A stretch of 64,000 nucleotides of DNA from Trichomonas vaginalis G3 (Eukaryota; Parabasalia; Trichomonadida; Trichomonadidae), in contig NC_067206.1 of NCBI RefSeq assembly GCF_026262505.1, forward strand, positions 5,236,879 through 5,300,878, written 5' to 3'. Shown here one piece after another: positions 51,761-60,646 of this stretch (within the stretch, counting starts at the first letter, position 1; each line of letters begins with the position of its first letter). The notes beneath the pieces were generated by a model that ran no database searches, was not told where the DNA came from, and saw nothing but the letters and a program-made list of their open reading frames with translations. A program made the position numbers and the translations under genes.

Positions 51761-52002
51761 TTAATACGGTTGAGGTGTTGGATTTGGTTGCCAACTAGAC
51801 TGTGGTGCAGGTTCAGGCTGTTGTATAACAGGAGCTTGCTCTTCTGGTTCAGGGTCTTTAGGTATAATACCAACAAACTGACCTACCCTTTTACCAATAT
51901 TTGACACCGTTCCAAATTCCTCTTCCTACGGTTTTTATTTCCATTCCATATACCTCTTCCAACATTTCGAAAGAAGTTTCCTATCTTACTGAAGAAACCC
52001 AT
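51761..52002 (-). CDS. Element 1: small amphipathic and proline-rich protein (broken)
   Basis: Starts MGFFSKIGNFFRNVGRGIW, an amphipathic, positively charged helix, and ends in a Pro/Gln-rich tail. The start codon follows TTTTTACATATAGTAAA, the element's usual start motif. The amphipathic start resembles membrane-active peptides of minor capsid proteins; function is inferred only from this. Confidence 0.5.
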
Positions 52003-52031
52003 TTTACTATATGTAAAAATCTAATGTCCGC

Positions 52032-52383
52032 CTAGTCTCTTACGTTTCTGTTGAGTTCCATAGCATTCTTTAACTGGAGCTCATACATTCTGTTTCTCCT
52101 CTGGTAGAAAACATATTCTGGGTCAACCCTGTGTTCGCGTCATCTGCATAAAGTTGTTTATATCCCACTTCAGGGTTTGTATATAAAACTCTTTCCATCT
52201 CATATTTGCATACCATGGTGGCAAACCTAACGCAGCGTCATTTGACATGGCAGTTTTGCATTTGTACATCTGTTGGCACTTGACCATAGTTTGCCATTCA
52301 GTTTGTATTCTAACTTCATTTGGAATATTCTCTGGGTTTGGTTGTCCAGGTTGCTGTGCATTCGCTAAGTTCTGTGCGTCCAT
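52032..52383 (-). CDS. Element 1: unassigned protein, ~86+ residues
   Basis: Begins MDAQNLANAQQPGQPNPENI, then an aromatic, Met-rich region (GLPPWYANMRWKEFYIQTLK). The start at 52,383 follows TTTTATCTAATATTAA, containing TCTA. No family is recognised. It appears broken near its end. Confidence 0.5.
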
Positions 52384-52405
52384 TTAATATTAGATAAAAT
52401 ATCTC

Positions 52406-52537
52406 TTACGAGTACATATACTGAACATTTGCAGGCATTGGTTCATCTTCATATTCTCTGTACTTTTCTGCCACGTCAAAGAAATAAATGACACAATGGA
52501 AAAAACCTAAAACAAGTAGTCCTATTTCAAACCACAT
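52406..52537 (-). CDS. Element 1: 43-residue membrane protein
   Basis: A complete small frame with an N-terminal hydrophobic span (FEIGLLVLGFFHCVIYFF) followed by an acidic tail (DVAEKYREYEDEPM). It is a predicted single-pass membrane protein, packed 22 bp upstream of the start of the 86-residue gene and 24 bp downstream of the methyltransferase stop. The start follows TTTTATTAGTAAGTAA. Function unknown. Confidence 0.6.
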   Translation of the reverse strand: MWFEIGLLVLGFFHCVIYFFDVAEKYREYEDEPMPANVQYMYS

Positions 52538-52561
52538 TTACTTACTAATAAAATTTCTTTG

Positions 52562-53336
52562 TTATGACACTTTCTCCCAGTTTATAGGACCTCTCTCATA
52601 TTCTATCTTGTCATATCTAAACTCATAGTCATGTATGTCCTCTAACCATCTCAATAACGGTTTCCAAACCACTTTTATCGGATGTAAAGTAAAAGCATGG
52701 ATGGTTATGTAAAACGTCTAAAGTTTCTAAAGAGTCTCTCAAAGTCCAGTCTACTTGGTATTGAAAATCCCATGTGTTATAGAACGGTGGGTCCACTATA
52801 AAGAAAACATTTCCTTGTCTTTATATTTTTCATACAACTCTGTCCAATAACATCTCACAAACTCTATACCCTCAATATATTTTCTATGTCCTCTTTGAAA
52901 ACATTTGTATAGTTAAGATATAAAACTTTTGACATAAGTGTTTCAATGTCATGAACTCTTATAGCACCACTATATAATAGTCTAGCAGATATACTATCCC
53001 AGTCTATATATTGCTTTTTTCAAAACCTCTCTCACAATATTTTTCTTATCTAATGGTATACGTTCATCTTACCTATGGTATCTTTTCTTTTAACTCTTTC
53101 AATATATTGTTTTGTGTCTGGTATATGTTTGAGACGGTCCATATAGTTGTCGAAGTCATTGCATATAATCTTTGAGTCTGGGAATATTGTATGGCACAAA
53201 TGGGATATATAGAAACTTCCACGAACAAATCTACAAATGTTAGACCATTCGGTAGTTTCTTAAGTTCTCTCAATATAATATCTTTACATTTACTCTTATT
53301 TCCAAAGAACGGTAACGGAGGTTTTGTAAAATTCAT
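52562..53336 (-). CDS. Element 1: Dam-type DNA N6-adenine methyltransferase (broken)
   Basis: A D12-class methyltransferase, which moves a methyl group from S-adenosylmethionine to adenine in DNA. Visible motifs: the N-terminal PPLPFFGNKSK (motif X), TFVDLF (motif I, SAM binding) within about 45 residues, DPPFYN (motif IV, catalytic) at 52,776-52,796, and a family-typical C-terminal segment (EFRYDKIEYERG). At about 255 codons it has the normal length. It is the outermost gene of the element, about 200 bp from the terminal repeat. N6-adenine is the main DNA methylation reported in T. vaginalis, so such genes may protect or mark element DNA. It looks broken in a few places. Confidence 0.75.
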
Positions 53337-53539
53337 TTATATATAATAATAAAAATGTTTTTACCCGAAAAGTGACAGAAAAGTGACAAAGCATGAAAAC
53401 ATATATAATTTGTGAAAAGCGACACATTATATAATGTTTTCGACCCAGAAGAAGGCTTCTTCCAGAAGCAATGGAGGAAGAAGAAGAGTCCTCCGAATTC
53501 ACACCAGAAGACTAACAATTTTCCGAATAAAAACTTCAT

Positions 53540-53610
53540 TTATACTAAACATCTTCGGGCTAGAGGGCACGAAGTGCCTGGAAGCCCCACTACCTTTTTT
53601 TTTTTTTTTT
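53540..53610 (-). repeat. Terminal inverted repeat of element 1
   Basis: About 55 bp plus a T-run, the inverse complement of 58,337-58,404 with about two differences. The sequence from the outer end (- strand) reads A-run, GGTAGTGGGGC, CCAGGCACTTCGTGCC (a small internal palindrome), CTCTAGCC, GAAGATGTTTAGTATAA. It marks the boundary with host DNA at 53,610. Confidence 0.85.
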
Positions 53611-54033
53611 AAAATAAAATTGACTTTGATTAAATGTTTTTATTTATCATGCAATTCTTCTTGCGACCAAAGATTTGAATAAAAGTTCAAAAAATAAGAT
53701 AGCTTAAAAAATAATATACGGTAGTGTTTACTAATAGATGAATAGTATATAAATTCTATTAAAATGGATTTGATCCAAAAAAATATAAAACCAAAAATAA
53801 TTGTTATAATTTAAATGAAGAAGTAATTTAAAACGATTTTATTTATGATCAAATTTTATATTATTTTTTGGATCAAATCCATTTTAATAGAATTTATATA
53901 CTATTCATCTATTAGTAAACACTACCGTATATTATTTTTAAGCTATCTTATTTTTGAACTTTTATTCAAATCTTTGGTCGCAAGAAGAATTGCATGATAA
54001 ATAAAAACATTTAATCAAAGTCAATTTTATTTT
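53611..54033. repeat. Long fold-back repeat (arms ~178 bp, spacer ~70 bp)
   Basis: Arm 1 (53,611 to about 53,788) and arm 2 (about 53,857-54,033) are near-perfect reverse complements, from AAAATAAAATTGACTTTGAT to GGATTTGATCCAAAAAA. The spacer is AT-rich and not adapter-like. Arm 1 begins at the first base after the Polinton terminal repeat. Nothing protein-coding is seen. Confidence 0.85.
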
Positions 54034-54431
54034 TCATATTCAAATGGACTGAGTGTTAACATTTAACATTTTTTGCTAATTGTCGTCAAAAATTAGGCGT
54101 AAAGCAAAAATTGATATTTCATATGGTTTTATGATAGATAAGCATTATATTCCCACTCATTATATTCGTAAATTTTGAGGTTTATCCTTCGCTTTTAAGA
54201 TCATTGAATTTGATTTTTATATAAATAGTTATATTTAGAAAATAATATGAGTTTATGTGATATTATTTTTCAGAAGATTTCATTCTATATGCCTATGAAA
54301 AGTACTCTCAAAACTAACTTTTTCCTAATTATAATTAAATCTAGAATATTGTATTATGCTTAGTATTATTTCATTTTTCTCATTCAATTTAGAATTTACA
54401 AATGTCAAAAAATTGAGAGCTGTCACTTTTG
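54034..54431. other. AT-rich intergenic DNA
   Basis: No gene, RNA or clear repeat is seen between the fold-back and the short frame at 54,432. Confidence 0.6.
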
Positions 54432-54596
54432 ATGAATTTCTGTTTATTACAGTATGATGAAAACTGGAGCATTGTAAAAGAGTATATCCGTGATTATACT
54501 CTTGGAGACGATTGCGTTTTTAATAAGAATGGAAATATCTTAACTTTGCAACTTAACAAGCACAAGTCGAAACAAAAGCCTGTGATTGAAGCATAA
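54432..54596 (+). CDS. Short frame, possible gene remnant (54 residues)
   Basis: An ATG-to-stop frame of 54 codons with natural composition (YDENWSIVKEYIRDYTLGDD). No family is recognised and no relatives are nearby. It could be the tail of a decayed gene. From here to 55,225 the DNA is AT-rich with no supported gene. Confidence 0.3.
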   Translation: MNFCLLQYDENWSIVKEYIRDYTLGDDCVFNKNGNILTLQLNKHKSKQKPVIEA

Positions 54597-55225
54597 CCTT
54601 GCTAAATTTGAACCTTATTATAAGAAAACAAAAAAAAATTAATTTCATTCAGAAAGATCTTAAAATCCTTAATTGAACCAAAGACATGCAAGCTTATGAG
54701 CCAGTTACCACAATTCACGAGCCTTTTCGAAAAGCTTTTAAAGCACAAATTGATTTGTAATGACTGTTTGAGATTACACTTCCAAATGTTATGATTATAT
54801 TATGTTGAGTAAAATATTGTGAAATACAAAATTTTAGGCTAATTTACCTTTTTATGACAATATTGATGGCAAAAACAGTCTTTTATGTTATAAAAATCAT
54901 TGCAATTACCTTCGAACTCTTTTATTAACAATACATACAACTTTATAAGAGAGAAGATTACAATCTGAAACGAATGAAAAAATAAAATTTGATCATATGA
55001 TCTGAACAGGATTTAACAATAATTTTCTTTACTTATCAACAAGCTAAATATGTCTATACTGTCTAATAGTGATAAAAATATCACAATTAAATTTCGGCAT
55101 CAATATGTATTTGTGGTTTCGGCACAAATAGGTATATGCACTCAATGGCGTTATAAAAGTATGTGCTCTGATAAAAATTAACTGAAAATACTTTGATATT
55201 GAAAAATAAGAACAAAACATTTTAT

Positions 55226-56368
55226 TCATGGATTAAGATGAGGAGTGATATAAATTCTACAGTTTTGGGGTCTGACACCATCCTTGGGCCTTGTGCAGAG
55301 TAGTTTGCCAACCCATTCTAATTTATCATTCGTATAGATTTTACAATGATTTACTTCACAATCAAAACCACTTGGTCCAACATCTAAATTAATTAAGATG
55401 ATTCTTTTGAGAATTATTACATTTTCAAGATAGAATGTTAATGAAGGGTGTTTTTCGAAATTTGAATGAGCAACAAAAGTGCATTTTTCAGGAATACCTT
55501 TATTTTGCGGTATTAATTGTAGAGGATCTGAAAAATCTGAGCAATTTTCGACAACAACTCTATTAATATCATCACGAACAACATATTCATCCTTTTCATT
55601 TATTAAACCCACTGAGCCAAGTCCAAAAACGTTTGGATTACCGTAATTGCTTAATACTTCAATTGTAATTTTTCTGACTTTGAAAACAGGAAAACATCCG
55701 TATTTATCAACTGGTGCCATTGAATTAGGAGCAAGTTGCGGGAAGATCTGTTGAATAAATTGCATTGATTGAGAAGATTTAATACTTCCTCCTTCTTGCG
55801 CTCTTGTGCGTATATCTTTTCCAAATCCTTTTGGTATTTCCTCTTTGCCGATTAATGTTTTGCCACTGTAGATTTCTATATCTTTTATTGATTCATCTAA
55901 ATTTTCCTGAGGATTCCATATTCTTATAAAAGATGGAGATTGATGTTTTTGGAATACAAATATAATTGAGAATGTATCATCTTCATCTGGTGGCCAATTA
56001 ATTCTCCACATGTCTTCATTTGGTTTAACAATATCTCCATTAAGCTTTTGTAGAAAATTTTCATCAGTTTTTGGTACTGACATCATTTTAATAGGATTTA
56101 TTGAGCGTCTCGTGTTTGATAAAAATTGCATATAAGAGCAACAGATATGAGTTGGATTTCCCCAGTTAGATAAAATCTTAACTGTGAATATTTCGTTATC
56201 TTCGCTGTCAAGAATATCTGTTTGCGTTAAATCTATTGGTTCTAATGTTTTTAAGCGAAAAGAACCTGAGCTTGAGATCTTCGGCTTAGAAGCAACTTGA
56301 AGTATGGGTGATTTCAGTTTGAATGGATTGATTTTTTTATTACTTGGAATTGGCCTAATATGAAACAT
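55226..56368 (-). CDS. KATNIP-like (DUF4457) protein, 380 residues
   Basis: An intact host gene. Two tandem copies of a KATNIP/DUF4457-type beta-sandwich are visible. Copy 1 (about residues 60-183) has FTVKILSNWGNPTHICCSYM, MWRINWP, FIRIWNPQENLDESIKDIEI and the following SGKTLIGKEEI. Copy 2 (about 231-375) has ITIEVLSNYGNPNVFGLGSV and the ending CKIYTNDKLEWVGKLL. In animals KATNIP is a ciliary-base protein that binds katanin and microtubules, and it is much longer with more copies, so this is a short form. Trichomonads have basal bodies and flagella, so a cytoskeletal role is plausible. Assignment is from recalled family pattern only. The first ATG is used; the N-terminal 58 residues are low complexity. 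Confidence 0.75.
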   Translation of the reverse strand: MFHIRPIPSNKKINPFKLKSPILQVASKPKISSSGSFRLKTLEPIDLTQTDILDSEDNEIFTVKILSNWGNPTHICCSYMQFLSNTRRSINPIKMMSVPKTDENFLQKLNGDIVKPNEDMWRINWPPDEDDTFSIIFVFQKHQSPSFIRIWNPQENLDESIKDIEIYSGKTLIGKEEIPKGFGKDIRTRAQEGGSIKSSQSMQFIQQIFPQLAPNSMAPVDKYGCFPVFKVRKITIEVLSNYGNPNVFGLGSVGLINEKDEYVVRDDINRVVVENCSDFSDPLQLIPQNKGIPEKCTFVAHSNFEKHPSLTFYLENVIILKRIILINLDVGPSGFDCEVNHCKIYTNDKLEWVGKLLCTRPKDGVRPQNCRIYITPHLNP

Positions 56369-57111
56369 GAAAAGATAATTTTGAGAGGGTTATTTTAATG
56401 ATGCATTTAAATTTTTCAGAGTATAAACGTTGATTCGCTAAATATTCATACAAAAGGATTTATAATTTTTTAAGTTTAAACTTTATCCATTTTTACGATA
56501 CTATTTTGTATTGTATTCAATCACAAAACATTTTTATATACTTATTAAATCCGAAAATTGAACAACCTTGATCGAAAACAATATTTATCATTTCGTTATG
56601 TATTCATATAATAATTCGTTATCTCAAAATTTGTTTCAAAAATCTAATTATCAATTCAAAATTACTTTTTAGAAAATTATTTGTCACATTTTATTTTCTT
56701 TTTCTGTTGCTTCTTAAAATCATTCTTATTTGCTCCTCCACATTAATGAATTCAATAGGTTCACTGCCAATAAATATTACAGATTTCAGAGTTAATGCAT
56801 TCCAATCTAAAGTATTGATATGCAAAAACATCATACTGTTTCTAAAGTTTGCAACAATTTATTACACTATCACAATTATATCAGCTCTGAGGTGTAGAAA
56901 TCTTAATTCTTAACAGGATGTCAAAATATTTCATATTCATATAAAATATTTATCAAATTCTTTCTTTTGTGTTTGATTTACCAATGAGTTTATTTGTGTG
57001 TTTGGTTTGGGACAAATATACTAATTAATTGTTTTCAAATAAATTTGAAAAATCTCAGACATGATAATTATAGTTTTGAATATACATAGACTACAAAAAT
57101 TATAGATATAG
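56369..57111. other. AT-rich intergenic DNA
   Basis: Over 700 bp with no supported gene. A 68-codon frame at 56,707-56,913 is Ile/Leu-rich and looks accidental. Confidence 0.6.
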
Positions 57112-57327
57112 TTTGATATATTTTTCACTATCACATCCATAGATCTAACTTCATATAAAGCAGAATGCGTTCATCCGAAAGATGATGCTCTCATTGAAGT
57201 TTTTAAAAAGACGACGCATTCTGAAGAACAATTTGATTATAATCTTATTCTGAGATTCCATACCACTAACCGTGATACCTTACATGTTTGTTATCAAGAA
57301 GGTGAGGCAGAAGTCTTTCCTGATTAA
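57112..57327 (+). pseudogene. Gene fragment, C-terminal 71 residues
   Basis: A 71-codon open stretch reads as natural protein (SYKAECVHPKDDALIEVFKK, FDYNLILRFHTTNRDTLHV) and ends at TAA 57,325-57,327, but has no start codon and is preceded by a stop at 57,109. It is either the last exon of a spliced gene or a truncated relic. No family is recognised. Confidence 0.35.
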
Positions 57328-57368
57328 TGGCTAACCTTGGAAACATAAAAAAGGGCGCGTAAAGGGTT

Positions 57369-57478
57369 GGCGTCCTAAGGCGTCCTGATGTAAACTATTC
57401 AATTTTTGAGAAGTTTACACCATAATTGAATAGTTTATGGCGTCCTGAGAGGAGATTTCAATGGGTATGGCGTCCTAA
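57369..57478. repeat. Four GGCGTCCT(A/G)A motifs around an inverted repeat
   Basis: The 10-mer GGCGTCCTRA occurs at 57,369, 57,379, 57,439 and 57,469. Between the second and third lies a perfect 14-bp inverted repeat TAAACTATTCAATT (57,391-57,404 and 57,424-57,437). The GC-rich motif stands out in AT-rich DNA. Function unknown. Confidence 0.7.
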
Positions 57479-57726
57479 AAAATAGAAGAAAATGATTTTT
57501 TTCTCGATTTTTCTAGAAATTGAATTTTTTAAAAAAGAAAAAAATCAAAACTTATACATTCAAGAAAGACTATAAATGAAGATTTTTCTATTTTTTTTTT
57601 CATTCTAAAACATCTTTTTTTGGATAATTTTTTTTAATAAATATGTAAGAAAGATTGAAGAAAAAGTAAATTTACTTTAAGAAAATTCGTTTTACATGAT
57701 GTAAGACCCATAACAACTATAAATAT
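57479..57726. other. AT-rich, homopolymer-rich intergenic DNA
   Basis: Runs of A and T with no gene seen; it includes the 3' flank of the helical protein gene. Confidence 0.6.
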
Positions 57727-58176
57727 TCAATTATTTAAAATAAAAAAAGAAAAACAGATTAAATGTATCTCACAATACCACTTGATTAAGACACTCTTTC
57801 TTCTTTTTGCGTCACGATCAAGTTTAATTTCCGCGATATTCGCAATATCTTGAGCTATTTCTAATAAGAATGGATGTTTCACATCTGCACCAAACAAGTT
57901 ACTCAATTGATTCCAAGCATCACTTGTGTCTTTTTTGAAACCTTCCATTCTTTTTCCGATTCTAATTACTTCGTCAAGCACTGGATACAACCCTGATGAT
58001 TGGTAGCACACAGATATTTGATCTACATGTTTTCATGAATGTGAAACTACGTAATCAGTTATTGCTTGAATACTTTTAATGGCGAATTCAGTCGTTGGAT
58101 CGCTAGATGCAGCTGTATCGATAATAGTGATCAATTCATTCTGGATTTTTCGTACAGCTGTTAAACTTTTCTGCAT
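57727..58176 (-). pseudogene. Small helical protein with one in-frame TGA
   Basis: Starting from ATG at 58,176 the frame reads MQKSLTAVRKIQNELITIID and runs for 47 codons to TGA at 58,033-58,035. It then stays open in the same frame to 57,727 (SSGLYPVLDEVIRIGKRMEG, KKDTSDAWNQLSNLFGADV), giving 150 codons in all. The sequence is predicted helical. No family is recognised. The stop could mark a pseudogene, a base error in the assembly, or two adjacent short genes; no trichomonad splice signal (GTATGT with ACTAACACACAG) is seen around it. The C-terminal 20 residues are hydrophobic and may lie beyond the true end. Confidence 0.45.
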
Positions 58177-58336
58177 TGTTCAGTTTTGAAATGACTTTTT
58201 AGCCAATATAATTGAAAAGAGGTGAAAGAATTTTTTATTATAAATTATTAATGTACTACTAAATCTAATGATTTCTTTATATTTTAAAATTGAATACTCA
58301 GAAATCTTGATCAGAATCCCTCATTTATGATCCAGG

Positions 58337-58404
58337 AAAAAAAAAAAAGGTAGTGGGGCCTCCAGGCACTTCGTGCCCTCTAGCCCTGAAGATGTTTAGT
58401 ATAA
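58337..58404 (+). repeat. Terminal inverted repeat of element 2
   Basis: A-run followed by GGTAGTGGGGCC, CCAGGCACTTCGTGCC, CTCTAGCCC and GAAGATGTTTAGTATAA. It is the inverse complement of the end of element 1. Sequence inside the repeat differs completely between the two elements. Confidence 0.85.
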
Positions 58405-58616
58405 CTTTGTCCGGACAAGTAAGGGTCTATCGTCGCTACAGGAAAAGTTACAGGCGTTCCAAGGAAGTATACTTTGAGAAGCCTTTTCCCCTTATAGAAT
58501 GAGATAGGACGGTTATTTTACAAAACTGACAACACTTTGACCGAGTAGTTTTTTGTGCTGAACAATAGTGTCATATAAACATCTGTCAAAACCGCTTTTT
58601 AACTTCACTTAAAATG

Positions 58617-59713
58617 CCACGTAAGCTACGTAAGAATATACGTAAAGAGGAAGGGAGCATTGAAACATCCAATAGTAAAACTAACACCACAACAACAGTT
58701 GCAACAACAAATGATGAATGACCCCACTATGCTGCAACAAATGTCAAGCAACCCTATGCTTTTAAACCGAGTTATTGGTGCACAGAGTGGGGGTTTAAGA
58801 GCGGCACTTTTAGCGAAAATGGCAGGCTATGGTGGAGCTGCAGACGGAACAGCTTATAACCCTCAAAGTCAAATGAATTTGAGTTCACTCAAAAATCAAA
58901 TAACAGATGTCAAAAAGTCAAACATAGACATACAGAAACAAATAAGTGAAAACGAAAAGAAACTAGAATATGACAGACACACAAAGAAACTCAATGAGTT
59001 AAACGTAGAGAAAAAGAAGAAAGAAGAACAACTGAAAGAACTAAGTACAGAGGAATATGCGAAAAAAGTGTCAGAAAAAGCAGCAGAAGTAGCAAAAAAT
59101 GGAACAAGATGTTATAAATTTGAAAAACCATACTACTCAATATAAAGTACTGAAAGATGAAGAGATAAAACAAAAAGCCCTGAAGACATATATGGATAGC
59201 GATGAGTATAAAAAAGAAGTTGAAGCAAATATAAAGGCAGAAAAACTTTTACAGTTGCAAAACCAAACCGTACAGTATGAAAACTTAGCACAAGAAAGTA
59301 AAAATAACGACGCAGCCATGCAAAAGGCAATGAAAAGCGCAGAATATATAAAAGCTAATAATGACTGGTTAGATGCCCAAGCCAACGCTAAAGCAGCCCA
59401 ACTTATAGGGTCAATAAGGACAAAAATACAAGCGGATGAAGACAGTTCAAATGAAGCTTTAATGAATGCTGACTTTAAGAACGCCTTCGAAGCTCTTTCA
59501 TAGTAAGGTGAAACTAGTGAACGACTTCTCATCTGGAAAGAAACTGAAGTCTGAAGGTTTCGACAACGAGTTAAGAGAAGTAGCACAAAATATGACGAAA
59601 ATAACAGATGCAGCAACGAGACAGGCAGTTCAAAGTGCCTATGACGCCGTTAGAGCAACTGTTGTGGAAAGTCAAGAAAAAGAGTTACAACAGACCAAAA
59701 CAGACCAGTAAAT
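58617..59713 (+). CDS. Element 2: coiled-coil structural protein (broken)
   Basis: The first gene inside the terminal repeat. It opens with a basic segment (PRKLRKNIRKEEG), followed by a Gln/Met-rich region (QQQLQQQMMNDPTMLQQMSS), a Gly/Ala region and a long Lys/Glu/Gln coiled coil (about 58,880-59,700, with repeated YE-K-x-E patterns). No family is recognised. Length and composition suit a scaffold or internal virion protein. It appears broken. Confidence 0.55.
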
Positions 59714-59717
59714 GCTT

Positions 59718-60646
59718 TCTTAAAAACGAAAAGTCAGGTAGGACATTATGCTGCAGATGGAACATATGTGCCAGCTGGTGGAACTTATATACCACCAAAC
59801 CTCCAAGAGAAGCACCTGCACCAGGACTACCTAAAACATTTACATCGTCACATGGACACAGACACAGGCATGCACCAAAACCAAACACAACAACCAACAC
59901 ACAACCAACAGTTCAAAAACACTGCACCACAACCAACAGTTGAAAACACTGCACCACAACCAACAGTTCAAAACACTGCACCACAACCAACAGTTTCAAA
60001 ACACTGCACCACAACCAACAGTTCAAAACACTGCACCACAACCAACAGTTCAAAACACTGCACAGCAACAACCACAAACAGAGCAAGGACATAAAAGAAG
60101 TAGAGAACAAGGAAACCAAGAATTCTTAAAAATGCTTAAGGAAAATTATGGTTACCCAGATACTCTTGACTTTAGTGACAGATATAAAGAAGCTATTAGA
60201 AAGTTCAAGGAAGGAAATACTGACCCGAACCTATTTAGCTTTATGGTTCAGCACCAAATGGGATATAATTTCAAACCTGGAAAATACAAGCTCGCTAAGG
60301 GATATGATTTAATAGCATATATCATCCAAATGACATGGATGAATTTACTCCGAGATATTTGGTGTCAGAGATAAATGATAATTTCAACTATCTTCATGAA
60401 ACGCGTAAAAATAGAGACGGAACGAAAGAAGAAAGGGTTATGAATGCGGATGGCTTAAATAGGGAACTTGTTAAAAACGGTCTCGGAATATATGAAATGC
60501 CAGCAGATGAGGTACAAGAAACTCCACAGGAAGAAGTTCAGATACAACCAGACATGGAAGAAATAGTTCAGCAACAACAGCTAGAAGAGCCTGAAGGAAA
60601 CGAACAAGTCCCTCCTTTGGAAACTAACTTCACAGAAACTAGATGA
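59718..60646 (+). CDS. Element 2: repeat-bearing protein (broken)
   Basis: A Pro/His/Gln-rich start leads into 9-residue repeats (QNTAPQPTV) and then a globular part (about 60,120-60,646) with YGYPDTLDFSDRYKEAIRKF and an acidic Glu/Gln tail. No family is recognised. It lies between the coiled-coil gene and the gene upstream of the capsid gene. It appears broken. Confidence 0.5.
59908..60066 (+). repeat. 27-bp minisatellite coding QNTAPQPTV
   Basis: About six tandem copies of a 27-bp unit (TTCAAAACACTGCACCACAA plus CCAACAG). Most copies keep a multiple of three. The variants among them are few, so the expansion is recent. Confidence 0.8.

Larger units (their letters stand above)
45960..53610. 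mobile_element. Polinton/Maverick element 1 (one end seen, broken)
   Basis: A compact block of viral-type genes, mostly on the - strand with integrase and one other gene on +, ends at a terminal inverted repeat at 53,540-53,610. Parts seen: unassigned small proteins, integrase, fibre with tail-collar domain, small membrane and proline-rich proteins, and a Dam-type methyltransferase. Protein-primed DNA polymerase B, packaging ATPase, protease and capsid genes are not seen, and the left terminus was not found, so the copy is probably partial. It is broken in several places, though some breaks may be assembly indels. Low divergence from element 2 at the terminus suggests recent activity. Confidence 0.8.

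Noticed and set aside
53611-54033. Second missed sequencing adapter
   Set aside because: The spacer between the arms is ordinary AT-rich DNA without adapter features, and the arms are short with unique flanks.
56707-56913. 68-codon hydrophobic frame
   Set aside because: Ile/Leu-rich translation of AT-rich intergenic DNA, with no homologous pattern.
53611-58336. tRNA or other small RNA genes in the host segment
   Set aside because: I saw no tRNA-like A/B boxes or cloverleaf; without a scan I cannot exclude one.
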